From Shackletoniella antarctica (GTDB taxonomy: Bacteria > Cyanobacteriota > Cyanobacteriia > Phormidesmidales > Phormidesmidaceae), in NCBI GenBank assembly GCA_003241845.1, contig QBMN01000014.1, positions 1 through 41,117 on the forward strand: a DNA stretch of 41,117 nt. Direction: 5' to 3'. Numbering within the stretch: the stretch's first letter is position 1; the number at the start of each line of letters is the position of its first letter. A model generated the notes under the pieces. The model was not told the DNA's origin and ran no database searches. It worked only from the letters and a program-made list of their open reading frames with translations. Below, piece by piece: positions 7,989 through 16,300 of the stretch. Both the position numbers and the translations under genes were made by a program.

Positions 7989-8366
7989 ATGAATCGATTT
8001 TTTGGCCTGCTGCCCAAGCCTTCGCCGCTGCGGCCCGACTCTCGGGTATACGATTTGAAAGAACGCTTAGACTGGGGCGAACCGGCGCTGACTATTATTG
8101 ACGTGCGCGATCGCACCGACTTCAACGAGAGCCGCATTACCGGCGCTATCTCCATGCCCGCAGACTCGCTGCTTGCCACGGCGGCTAGCAGCTTTGAAGC
8201 TACCCGTGACCTCTACATCTACAGCAACACCGATGAAGAATCTGCCGCTGTAGCTGAACAGCTGCGCGGGGCCGGGTTTTTGCGAGTTGCCACTGTGCGG
8301 GGCGGGGTTGCCGCCTGGAAGGCCGCAGGGTTTCCGGTGGAGCTGGTTACGTCGTCGGTGGTCTAG
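7989..8366 (+). CDS. Rhodanese-like domain protein lacking the catalytic cysteine
   Basis: The 125-residue protein (start chosen at MNRFFGLLPKPSPLRP; an upstream ATG at 7944 would add 15 unlikely residues) is a single rhodanese fold. It has TIIDVRDRTDFNESRITGAI near the N-terminus and VRGGVAAWKAAGFPV at the end. The active-site loop, where sulfurtransferases have a cysteine (C....[RKS]), reads YIYSNTDEES, so serine replaces cysteine and sulfur transfer is not expected. Such inactive rhodaneses usually serve as binding or regulatory modules. An A+T-rich promoter-like region lies upstream at 7857-7943. Confidence 0.85.
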   Translation: MNRFFGLLPKPSPLRPDSRVYDLKERLDWGEPALTIIDVRDRTDFNESRITGAISMPADSLLATAASSFEATRDLYIYSNTDEESAAVAEQLRGAGFLRVATVRGGVAAWKAAGFPVELVTSSVV

Positions 8367-8485
8367 ATAATCTGTCAAACTTGAATGGGTTGGGTGGGTG
8401 GAGCGCCAGCGGCACGCAGCTAAGTGTCGCTGGGCTACGCTTTTTTGCACCCAGCCTGCAAATTCTAGCGGTCGAGGCAGCTGGC

Positions 8486-9544
8486 ATGGTTATGGGGCAG
8501 GCGAGGGCAGACGAGTCGTGCGGCAGCAGCCCCCTAGCGTCAAGTACGTTTACACCCCATCGGGTGGTGACCTACAGCCGCGCCCACACGCTGGTGCCCA
8601 CCTACGAATGCTTTAACCGCTGCACCTACTGCAACTTTCGCACCGACCCAGGCCAATCACCCTGGGTGAGCTTAGGTCAAGTTGCTCGGCAGATGCCCCT
8701 GCTGCACCAGCAGGGGGTCTGTGAGGTGCTGGTGCTCAGTGGCGAAGTGGCTCCCCACAGCCCCCGTCGGGCCGACTGGCTGCGCCATATTTACCAAATT
8801 TGCGAACTGGCCCTAGGGGCTGGGCTGCTGCCCCACACCAATGCTGGCCCCCTCAGCCGCGACGAGATGGCCCAGCTTCAGCAGGTGAATGTCTCCATGG
8901 GCCTGATGGTGGAACAGGTAACGCCCAGCCTGTTAGAGACTGTTCATCGCCATGCCCCCAGCAAGCGACCAGAGATTCGTCTACAGCAGCTAGAGTGGGC
9001 CGGAGAACTGGGGATTCCGTTTACCACCGGCCTGCTGCTGGGCCTGGGAGAGAGTGAGTCCGACTGGGTCGATTCACTGCGGGCGATCGCCACCCTCCAC
9101 ACCCGCTATGGCCACATTCAAGAGGTCATTCTGCAACCCCACAGCCCCGGCCAACAGCAGCTTCAGCGGGGTACAGCGCTAGCTGAGACAGCTCTGGTGC
9201 AGGCGGTGCAGCTGGCAAAAGCCCACCTGCCCAAGAACGTTGCCATTCAGATTCCACCCAACCTAGTCAGTCGGGAGGGGCTGCTGGCCTGTCTAGAGGC
9301 AGGGGCGACGGATCTAGGCGGCCTTAGCCCAGTGGATGAGGTGAACCCCGACTATGACCACCCCACGCCGGAGTCGCTCAGGGCGGCGATCGCCCCCGCC
9401 GGCTGGCAGCTTCAGCCCCGTCTGCCCATCTACCCCCAGTACGACCCCTGGCTCCCGTCACCGCTACAACCCTTAGTCCACACCTGGCGCGCTTCCCAGA
9501 GAGGCAGTCGTTCCGAGCCGGTTCCTTCAGAGTATCCCAACTAA
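8486..9544 (+). CDS. cofG: CofG, FO (8-hydroxy-5-deazaflavin) synthase radical-SAM subunit
   Basis: CofG, with CofH, makes 7,8-didemethyl-8-hydroxy-5-deazariboflavin, the F420 chromophore and the antenna of cyanobacterial photolyases. The radical-SAM cysteines are in YECFNRCTYCNF (CxxxCxxC, C42/C46/C49 from this start). Downstream come VLVLSGEVAP, the NAGPLSRDEM segment and GLLLGLGE, all in family order. The frame is open back to 8381, but the start at 8486 is preferred because GAGG sits eight bases upstream and the extra 35 codons cover a repeat-like intergenic sequence. cofH is not in the window, as is common in cyanobacteria. Confidence 0.93.
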   Translation: MVMGQARADESCGSSPLASSTFTPHRVVTYSRAHTLVPTYECFNRCTYCNFRTDPGQSPWVSLGQVARQMPLLHQQGVCEVLVLSGEVAPHSPRRADWLRHIYQICELALGAGLLPHTNAGPLSRDEMAQLQQVNVSMGLMVEQVTPSLLETVHRHAPSKRPEIRLQQLEWAGELGIPFTTGLLLGLGESESDWVDSLRAIATLHTRYGHIQEVILQPHSPGQQQLQRGTALAETALVQAVQLAKAHLPKNVAIQIPPNLVSREGLLACLEAGATDLGGLSPVDEVNPDYDHPTPESLRAAIAPAGWQLQPRLPIYPQYDPWLPSPLQPLVHTWRASQRGSRSEPVPSEYPN

Positions 9545-9697
9545 AAAGCATCCATTTTCAGGACGCGAACTCGGCCCGTTGGGCCAGTCGCGGTGAGACT
9601 CCGGATAAGTATTTAGTTGGAACAATCTAAGCCTAAGCAAATCGCCTCACCCACCCACAACAGGGTAAAATCCTCACAGTCCAACCGAGGTTTTCCG

Positions 9698-9916
9698 ATG
9701 GCTGCTCCCCAAACCTGCCCGATGTGCGGTGTCAAAATTTTGGTGGGCATTGTCGGGGGCGATCGCGTGCTCTTCTCGGCGGGGCCACCGGGTACCCGCG
9801 CTCGGCTCTACGCGCGGGTCTGCCGCTACGTCGACAAACCCGGCTGCATCAACAAAGACGGCGGCAGCCAGACCGCTAGTCCCAACGACTACTACAATCC
9901 CGACCTGCCTAGGTGA
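9698..9916 (+). CDS. Small conserved-looking cysteine-rich protein
   Basis: The 72-residue product starts MAAPQTCPMCGVKILVGIVG and has a CPMC knuckle near the N-terminus plus two later cysteines (RVCRYVDKPGC), so it could hold one zinc ion. The core (GDRVLFSAGPPGTRARLYARV) looks structured. The start at 9698 is favoured over the longer frame from 9617 because CGAGG lies seven bases before it. I do not recognise a named family; similar small zinc-ribbon-like hypothetical proteins occur in cyanobacteria. It is the last gene before the structured repeat. Confidence 0.6.
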   Translation: MAAPQTCPMCGVKILVGIVGGDRVLFSAGPPGTRARLYARVCRYVDKPGCINKDGGSQTASPNDYYNPDLPR

Positions 9917-9974
9917 TGCCGATTTTAGATTTTGGATCGGCAATTTTGGCGGCACATTCCCTGAGCCTTTGGAC

Positions 9975-10112
9975 TGACCGCTGAGCCAAGGACTAGAAGT
10001 CCAAGGCTCAAAGCCGAAATCCTCTTCAGAGGATTAGAGTCTGGTTATCTCAGTCTGCTTTAGCAGACTTGAGCGATGAGCCAGGGAGTTCACTCCCTGG
10101 CGGTTGTGGCCA
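9975..10112. repeat. Four-hairpin structured repeat, copy 1 (downstream of mazG)
   Basis: Four hairpins stand in a row: 9983-10009 (GAGCC/GGCTC and GGAC/GTCC around an AA/AA internal loop), 10018-10035 (ATCCTC-TTCA-GAGGAT), 10052-10069 (AGTCTGC-TTTA-GCAGACT) and 10081-10100 (CCAGGGAG-TTCA-CTCCCTGG). The last three have TTYA tetraloops. The linkers are 8, 16 and 11 bases. Flanking TGACCGC (9975) and GTGGCCA (10106) could pair weakly and close the array. A second copy at 11156-11405 has identical stems and spacing. It could be a structured RNA, a palindromic mobile repeat or a transcription end. Confidence 0.8.
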
Positions 10113-10162
10113 GAGTCCATCAGCCTATGGGCGTTTCGGGAATAGTTTAGCCACCTTGACCG

Positions 10163-10207
10163 GGCAGGTTGGGCGGTGCCCACCATTAACTTTCAGCCCA
10201 CCCTGCC
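10163..10207. repeat. Short inverted repeat at the 3' side of mazG
   Basis: GGCAGGTTGGGC is followed about 20 bases later by GCCCACCCTGCC, complementary at 11 of 12 positions, and GGGCGGTGCCC makes a smaller hairpin inside. The motif resembles the GGTGGGCAGTGCCCACC hairpin inside the second structured repeat (11234-11250). It may terminate mazG transcription, but there is no thymine run, so a dispersed palindromic repeat is as likely. Confidence 0.45.
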
Positions 10208-10213
10208 TTAGGC

Positions 10214-11059
10214 TTAAGAACTGGCCAGCCGCGCCTTGGCCTGCTGCCACAGCGCCTCTAGCTCGTCAACGGAATACTCGCTCAACGGCTTCTCCGCTAC
10301 CGCTTCTACCAGCTCAAACCGGCTGATGAAGCGGCGGTTGGTGCTTTGCAGCGCCTCTGAGGGGTCGAGGTCATACCAGCGGGCCAAATTCACCAGGGTA
10401 AACAGCAGATCGCCCAGCTCCGCCTGCTGGTTTGCTTTCGGCTCGTGGGCCAGGGCCTGGCGAAACTCGTCGAGTTCTTCGTGGAATTTGGCCCACACAT
10501 CGTCAATGGTTTCCCACTCAAACCCGGCTTTGGCGGCCTTGGCGGAGATTTTGCTGGCGGCCATCAGCGGCGGCAGAGTACGGCTGTATTTGGTCAGCTT
10601 GGGGGTTAACCTGTGCGGGTCGTGGGGAATGCCTTTTTCCTCGGCCTTGATGCGATCCCAGTTTTGGCTGACTTCTTCGGGGGTTTCGCCGGTCGCGTCG
10701 CCAAAAATATGGGGATGGCGGCGCACCAGCTTGTCGGCAATGCCGGTGGCCACGGTGCCCAGGTCAAAGTCGCCGCTGTCGCTGGCAATCTGCGCTTGCA
10801 GCACCACCTGGAGCAGTAGGTCGCCGAGTTCTTCTGCGATCGCCCCCTGCTCACCCACCTGAATTGCATCGACCACTTCGTAGGCTTCTTCGATCACGTA
10901 GGGAATTAGGCTGGTGGGGGTTTGGGCCAAATCCCACGGGCAGCCGGTTTCGGGGTGGCGCAGCTGGGCGATCACATCGATCAAGCGCTCTAGGGCGGCA
11001 AGAATGGCGGCGCGGTGATTAGAGGTAGACCAGTCAGAGGGGAGGGGGGCAGCAACCAT
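10214..11059 (-). CDS. mazG: Nucleoside triphosphate pyrophosphohydrolase MazG
   Basis: MazG hydrolyses non-canonical and excess NTPs to NMPs and pyrophosphate. The 281-residue, two-domain length is that of E. coli-type MazG. The first domain carries HPETGCPWDLAQTPTSL followed by IEEAYEVVDAI and EELGDLLLQVV, the metal-binding EExxE...ExxD residues. The second has FEWETIDDVWAKFHEELDEF and ELGDLLFTLVNLARW. The gene is flanked on both sides by the same multi-hairpin repeat in the same orientation, which is the odd feature of this locus. It shares no operon with its neighbours, although nearby xseA/xseB and mutL make this a DNA-maintenance stretch. Confidence 0.95.
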   Translation of the reverse strand: MVAAPLPSDWSTSNHRAAILAALERLIDVIAQLRHPETGCPWDLAQTPTSLIPYVIEEAYEVVDAIQVGEQGAIAEELGDLLLQVVLQAQIASDSGDFDLGTVATGIADKLVRRHPHIFGDATGETPEEVSQNWDRIKAEEKGIPHDPHRLTPKLTKYSRTLPPLMAASKISAKAAKAGFEWETIDDVWAKFHEELDEFRQALAHEPKANQQAELGDLLFTLVNLARWYDLDPSEALQSTNRRFISRFELVEAVAEKPLSEYSVDELEALWQQAKARLASS

Positions 11060-11155
11060 GGCAAAACCGCGTTGACGACAATGTCTATTTTGGGGTGTGT
11101 CTATTTTGGGGTGTGATCACGCCCTAGCTGCAAGGGCAAGTGGGATCGCTAGGTC

Positions 11156-11405
11156 TGGCCGCTGAGCCAAGGACTGAAAGTCCAAGGCTCCAAGCAGAAA
11201 TCCTCTTTAGAGGAATGTCACTGAATTAAGGCTGGTGGGCAGTGCCCACCCTACAGCAGATCAAGGCTTCTGACGATCTGCAAGGGTTAATTTCAGCTTA
11301 TGTCAGTGCCATTCCTCTTTAGAGGATTAAGAGCCGAGTGCCCCAGTCTGCTTTAGCAGACTTTTGCTGTGAGCCAGGGAGTTCACTCCCTGGTAGTTGT
11401 GGCCG
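11156..11405. repeat. Four-hairpin structured repeat, copy 2 (upstream of mazG), split by an insertion
   Basis: Hairpins at 11164-11190, 11199-11216/11311-11328, 11345-11362 and 11374-11393 match copy 1 stem for stem, with linkers of 8, 16 and 11 bases once the extra DNA in hairpin 2 is removed. TGGCCGC (11156-11162) and GTGGCC (11399-11404) could close the structure. Stems and linker lengths are conserved, while the linker sequences between hairpins 2-3 and 3-4 differ, which points to selection on structure or recent dispersal of a defined element. It lies upstream of both mazG (minus) and xseA (plus). Confidence 0.8.
11201..11326. mobile_element. Approximately 100-bp MITE-like insertion inside hairpin 2
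   Basis: The palindrome TCCTCTTTAGAGGA occurs at 11201-11214 and again at 11313-11326, exactly 112 bases apart, bracketing 98 bases whose ends are inverted (ATGTCACTGA and the complement of TCAGTGCCAT, 9 of 10). The interior carries the hairpin GGTGGGC-AGT-GCCCACC (11234-11250). Copy 1 of the repeat has the hairpin uninterrupted. The arrangement suits a very small non-autonomous element with a 14-bp target duplication, or a duplication-based insertion; no coding sequence is present. Confidence 0.55.
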
Positions 11406-11692
11406 AAGTTTGCAATTCATGAGCATTCTGGAGAATTTCCCGCATTGGCTGATCACCTTAACAGGGGTACATTCCCCTGCCTGCTGGCATTCAGTTTATG
11501 ATGTTAGACGCTTTCCACAGCCTCTGCCTGGGGAGGATGTTTAATCCCGTGGCCCTGCATAACTGTGGCTCTGCGTGAACCAGGGTGCGGGCCAGCCGCG
11601 ATGCAGCTTCATTTGGGGCCTTTGTGCCCCCACCACAAACGAGACAGTGAAGAAACGAGACAGTGAAGAAACGAGATTAGTGCAAAAACGCG
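11406..11692. other. Region before xseA with small hairpins and a 16-bp tandem repeat
   Basis: There is no gene here. A hairpin CAGGGG-TACATT-CCCCTG lies at 11462-11479 and GGGGC-CTTTGT-GCCCC near 11615-11630. Immediately before the xseA start the 16-mer AAACGAGACAGTGAAG is repeated at 11637-11652 and 11653-11668, and a partial third unit begins at 11669. Because the repeat supplies purine-rich GAGA/GAAG stretches just ahead of the ATG, changes in copy number could alter initiation. Confidence 0.5.
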
Positions 11693-12934
11693 ATGCCTGA
11701 TTTTGAGCTGACCTCAGTCACCACGCCAGCCGCCCTTAGCGTCGGTGGCCTAGTTGACTACATCAAAGCCGTGCTAGAAGATGACCCCACCCTGCGCCAG
11801 GTGTGGGTGGTGGGCGAAGTCTCTAGCGCCAACCCCCACGCCAAGGGGCTGTTTTTTACCCTCACCGACCCCGATACCGGGGCGGCGATCAACGCCGTGG
11901 CTTGGCGCAGTCAGCAGGCTAGGCTGACGACACTGCCCACGGTGGGCGAGCAGGTGATTGCCCTGGGCACCGTGAAGGTCTACCCCCAGCGCAGCAGCTA
12001 CCAGCTAACGGTATGGCAGGTGCTGCCCAGCGGTGACGGCCTCAAGGCCCTGCGCTACCGCCAGCTGCGCCAGCGGCTGAGCGCTGAGGGGCTTTTCGAC
12101 CCCGAGTTTAAGCGATCGCTGCCCGCCCTGCCCCAGACCATTGCCGTGGTATCGTCGCCCCAGGCGGCGGCGTGGGGAGACATTCAGCGATCGCTGCGCC
12201 ACCACCACCCCGGCCTGCACGTTCTCTTTTCGCCCGCTACGGTGCAGGGCGACAGCGCCCCCGCATCGATCGCCACGGCGATTGATCGCGTCGCCGCCGA
12301 TGGCCGCGCCGAGGTGCTGATTTTGGCGCGGGGCGGCGGGGCCAGCGAAGATTTGGAATGCTTTGACGACGAGCGGGTGGTGCGGGCGGTGGCCAACTGC
12401 CCAATCCCGGTGGTGACGGGCATTGGCCACCAGCGCGATGAATCGCTGGCGGATCTGGCGGCGGATCTGTGCGCCCATACGCCCACGGCGGCGGCGATCG
12501 CCGCCGTCCCCGCCCTGGCCGATTTGGTCGAGGCCCACCGCCAGCGGGCTGTTCACCTCAAAACCCTGGTGACCGAACACCTGCTCGATGCCCAGAGCGA
12601 TGTGCAGCGCCTCGGTCAGCGGCTGCTGCAGGTGCGCCTCGACCAGCGGGTGCAGCAGCAGCTGATCTACCTCAAACAGCTCAAGCGACGGCTGGTGCAG
12701 GGGGCACAGGTAGAGCTACGGCAGGCGAGCGATCGCACCGCCGCCCTGCGCAGCCACCTGCTCACCCTTAACCCCGATACGGTGGTGAGGCGAGGCTATG
12801 CCCTCGTGCGAGACGAAGCCGACCAGCTCGTCACCCAGGCCAAAACCGTCTCCCCTGGCCAAACCCTACAGGTGCAGCTTGCCGAGGGCCACCTGACGGT
12901 TGTCGTCACCGAGGTTCACCCCCCGCCAGAATAA
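11693..12934 (+). CDS. xseA: Exodeoxyribonuclease VII large subunit
   Basis: XseA is the catalytic subunit of ExoVII, a metal-independent single-strand exonuclease that digests from both ends in repair. The 413-residue protein begins with an OB-fold (VGGLVDYIKAVLEDDPTLRQ, WVVGEVSS, FTLTD). The conserved core follows with FDPEFKRSLPALPQTIAVVS, ARGGGASEDLECFDDE and TGIGHQRDESLADL, then a long glutamine-rich helical region and the C-terminal LLTLNPDTVVRRGYALVR. The ATG at 11693 fits the family. xseB follows 74 bases after the stop, with a hairpin in between. Confidence 0.96.
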   Translation: MPDFELTSVTTPAALSVGGLVDYIKAVLEDDPTLRQVWVVGEVSSANPHAKGLFFTLTDPDTGAAINAVAWRSQQARLTTLPTVGEQVIALGTVKVYPQRSSYQLTVWQVLPSGDGLKALRYRQLRQRLSAEGLFDPEFKRSLPALPQTIAVVSSPQAAAWGDIQRSLRHHHPGLHVLFSPATVQGDSAPASIATAIDRVAADGRAEVLILARGGGASEDLECFDDERVVRAVANCPIPVVTGIGHQRDESLADLAADLCAHTPTAAAIAAVPALADLVEAHRQRAVHLKTLVTEHLLDAQSDVQRLGQRLLQVRLDQRVQQQLIYLKQLKRRLVQGAQVELRQASDRTAALRSHLLTLNPDTVVRRGYALVRDEADQLVTQAKTVSPGQTLQVQLAEGHLTVVVTEVHPPPE

Positions 12935-12950
12935 TCGGGGTTAATTGATT

Positions 12951-12972
12951 GGGCAAACACCCAGGTTTGCCC
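12951..12972. other. Hairpin between xseA and xseB
   Basis: GGGCAAAC-ACCCAG-GTTTGCCC forms a perfect 8-bp stem. There is no thymine run, so it is not a standard terminator; it could stabilise or pause the xseA-xseB transcript and help set the ratio of small to large subunit. Confidence 0.5.
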
Positions 12973-13008
12973 CTACCCTCTCACCCATCCACTCCCTACC
13001 CACCCACC

Positions 13009-13224
13009 ATGCCCAAAAAAGCCGCCGCCGAAGCCTGGAGCTACGAAACCACCGTCGCCACCGTCGAAGGCATCATCGCTGACCTCGAATCGGGTAGCCT
13101 GCCCCTAGCGGCGGTGCTGACCCAGTTTGAGCAGGCCGTGCAGGCGCTCACCCAGTGCGAGACCTACCTGCAAGAAAAGCAGCAGCAGGTCGATGTGCTG
13201 ATCGAGACCTTGGCCGACGAGTGA
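13009..13224 (+). CDS. xseB: Exodeoxyribonuclease VII small subunit
   Basis: The 71-residue protein matches XseB, the small helical subunit that binds several copies per XseA. It shows WSYETTVATVEGIIADLESG, then SLPLAAVLTQFEQAVQ and ALTQCETYLQEKQQQVDVL, the family's two-helix pattern with the conserved 'LE.G.LPL'. The start is the ATG at 13009 (MPKKAAAEA); the frame extends to 12949, but that stretch contains the inter-gene hairpin. Partner of the gene directly upstream, so co-transcription is expected. Confidence 0.93.
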   Translation: MPKKAAAEAWSYETTVATVEGIIADLESGSLPLAAVLTQFEQAVQALTQCETYLQEKQQQVDVLIETLADE

Positions 13225-13346
13225 GCGGCCAACCCCAACCGCAGCCCCCAACCTACACCAGATGATTGAGGTTAGGGTCTGCTAAAAAAAAGTTAGGGAA
13301 TACTGAAGGTAGGTTTTCGACTATTCCTTAGACCACTGATTTTCCC

Positions 13347-16300
13347 TTGAACCTAGACCCTGCCATTGCCCCCACCCCGATCGTAGTTTCCCCTGAGACG
13401 ACGGTGCTAGCGGCGATCGCGGCCATGCAGCCGATCGCCCGCTCATCGCGCTCGGGCGATCGCCAGCCAGCCTGGGAGTCTAGCGCCAACTGCGTGATCG
13501 TCGTAGATGGGAGGCAGGTGGTGGGCATTTTGACCGCCAGCGATGTGGTGCGGCTGACCGTGGCCCAACGGCCCCTGGAGTCGATCGCGATCGCTGAGGT
13601 GATGACTCAGCCCGTCGTGACCCTAGAAAAGACCCCCACGGCGACGGTGGCGGCGGCGATCGCCCGGCTGCGGCGGCACAGCATTCGCCATTTGCCCGTG
13701 GTCAATCACCAGGGAGAGCTGGTGGGGTTGGTCACCCAAGACAGTATCTTTGCCCTGATGGAGACTGGCTTCGCCCCTGGGGCAGAAACCGAGGCCGAAC
13801 TGCCCCTAGCCCCTGTGCCCTTTGCTTGGGAAATGGAGTTGCAGGCATCTCAGCACTACCTGAGCGATATTCTCAACAACACCAAAGCCTGCATCTGTAG
13901 CTTTCGCCTGTATGCCAACGGCACCTCTGAGTACGACTACTATTCCCAGGGCAGCGAGTTAATCTATGGCTATTCTCCCCAGGCTTTCAAAGCCCAGGCC
14001 AAGCTGTGGGCATCGCGGGTGCTGCCCGAAGATTTAGAGACCGTGGTTTTGCCCGCCGCGCAGGCCGTTTATGCAGGCCAGACCCACATTGACTTAGAGT
14101 TTCGATTTCGCCACAGTGATGGGTCGCTGCGGTGGATCGCAGAAAGTGTTACGTCGCGCTGGGATCAGGCCCAGCGCTGCTGGATAATAACCACCGTGGC
14201 CGTCGATACCAGCGATCGCAAGCAGGCCGAAATCGCCCTGCAAGCCAGTGAAGCCCGCTTTCGGGCCGTGTTTGAGCAGGCGGCGGTGGGCATTAACCAG
14301 GCCGATGCCTCGGGGCGGTTTATTCAAGCCAACCAATATTTTTGCGATTTGTTGGGCTATACCGAGGCAGAGCTTCTGAGCCTGCGCTATCAAGACATTA
14401 TTCACCCCGATGACCTAGCCCGAGATCGCCCCCTCCACGCTCGTCAGTTTCGAGGGGAGTTAGACTGTTTCACCGCAGAGCGGCGCTATCGTCATAAATC
14501 GGGCGAGTGGATCTGGACAGAGATGACCCTGTCAGTTGTTCGAAATGAAGCCGGGCAAATTTTGTCTGATCTGGCGGTGGCGGTCGGTATTCGCGATCGC
14601 AAGCAGGCCGAAATCGCCCTGCAAGCTAGCGAAGCCCGCTTTCGGGCCGTGTTTGAGCAGGCGGCGGTAGGCATTAACCAGGCCGATACCTCGGGGCGGT
14701 ATATCCAGGCCAACCAGTATTTCTGTGACCTGTTGGGCTATACCCAGTCAGAACTCCTGACCTTCAGCTACCAAGACATTACCCACCCCGAGGATTTAGC
14801 CCGAACCCAGGCTCTCCAGGCTCGCCAGTTTCAGGGAGAGTTGGGGGCGTTTACGGCAGAACGGCGCTATCGCCATCGGTCTGGCGAGTGGATTTGGACG
14901 GAGCTGACCCGGTCGCTGATCCGCAATGAGGCGGGGCAGGTGTTTTCTGACCTGGCGATCGTGGTGGATATTCGCGATCGCAAACGGGCCGAGCTGGCCC
15001 TGCGGCAGAGTGAGGCCAAGAGTCGAGCCATTCTGGCTGTTTTGCCCGACCTGATGTTTCGCCTGGGGGCCGATGGCCGCTACCGAGAGGTGATCAATCC
15101 TTGCCCTGAGCTAGAACTTTTCTTTCAAGGCCGTGACCCAGTGGGAAAGCGCCTGGTAGATTTTGTCCCGGCAGACATCGCCACCCGCAAGCTGAGCGTG
15201 ACGCGGCAAGTCTTAGCCACCGGGGCATTGCAATGCTATGAGCAGCAGTTCGAAACCCCCGCTGGCCGTCGCTACGAAGAGGTGCGGGTAGTCAAAAGCG
15301 GCGATGATGAAGTGCTGTACATGATTCGCGATATTAGCGATCGCAAGCAGGCCCAGGCCCAGATCATTCACAACTCCCTGCACGACCCGCTGACGGGGCT
15401 GCCCAACCGCACGCTGCTGAGCGATCGCCTCAACGCGGCCATTCACCGGGCCCAGCGTCACCCGCACTATCAGTACGCAGTGCTGTTTCTCGACCTCGAC
15501 CGGTTCAAGGGCATTAACGACAGCCTGGGCCACGGCGTCGGCGACCAGCTGCTGATGGCGATCGCCCAAAAGCTGCGCACCCACATTCGCGCCGCCGATG
15601 TCGCGGCCCGGCTCGGGGGCGACGAATTTGTGCTGCTGTTAGAAGACATCGACGGCCCAGATAAGGCCGTGGCCGTGGCCGAGCGCATCTTAGCCGACTG
15701 CCAAACTCCCCTGATGCTTGAGGGCCACGAGGTGTTGACCGGGGTCAGCATTGGCATCGCCATCGGTGCTGAACGGTATACCGCAGCGGCGGAACTGATT
15801 CGCGATGCCGATATTGCCATGTATCGGGCCAAACATCGGCAGCGGGGCACCTATCAGTTTTTTGACCCGGCCATGCATACCCAGGTGCTCGCCCAGCATA
15901 CCCTAGAGGTAGAGCTGTACCGGGCGATCGAGCAGAATGAGCTGACGGTCTACTACCAGCCCGTGATGGATCTCGAGCAGGATCGCCTGATGGGTTTTGA
16001 GGCCCTGGTGCGCTGGCCCCACCCCACCCAGGGGCTGCTCACCCCCGATGTATTTTTGCCCTGCGCTGAGGCCACGGGGTTAATTGTGTCGCTCGATCAC
16101 TGGGTGCTGCGCCAGACCTGTCGACAGCTCAGCATTTGGCAGCAGCAGTTTCCCCACTGTGCCCCCTTGTGCATGGGCATAAATCTCTCGGCCCAAAATT
16201 TTGCCACCGTCTCTCTGCTAGAGGATATTGACGCCGTTTTGGCCGAGACGGGGATATCGGGGAACTGCCTCAACCTAGAAATCACTGAAAATATGCTGAT

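Noticed and set aside
8381-8485. Longer N-terminus for CofG from 8381
   Set aside because: The extra residues cover GGGTTGGGTGG/AGCGCCAGCGGC repeat-like intergenic sequence, and the ATG at 8486 has a well-placed GAGG.
9975-11405. CRISPR array flanking mazG
   Set aside because: The repeated units are four different hairpins with fixed short linkers and only two copies; there are no regular spacers and no cas genes.
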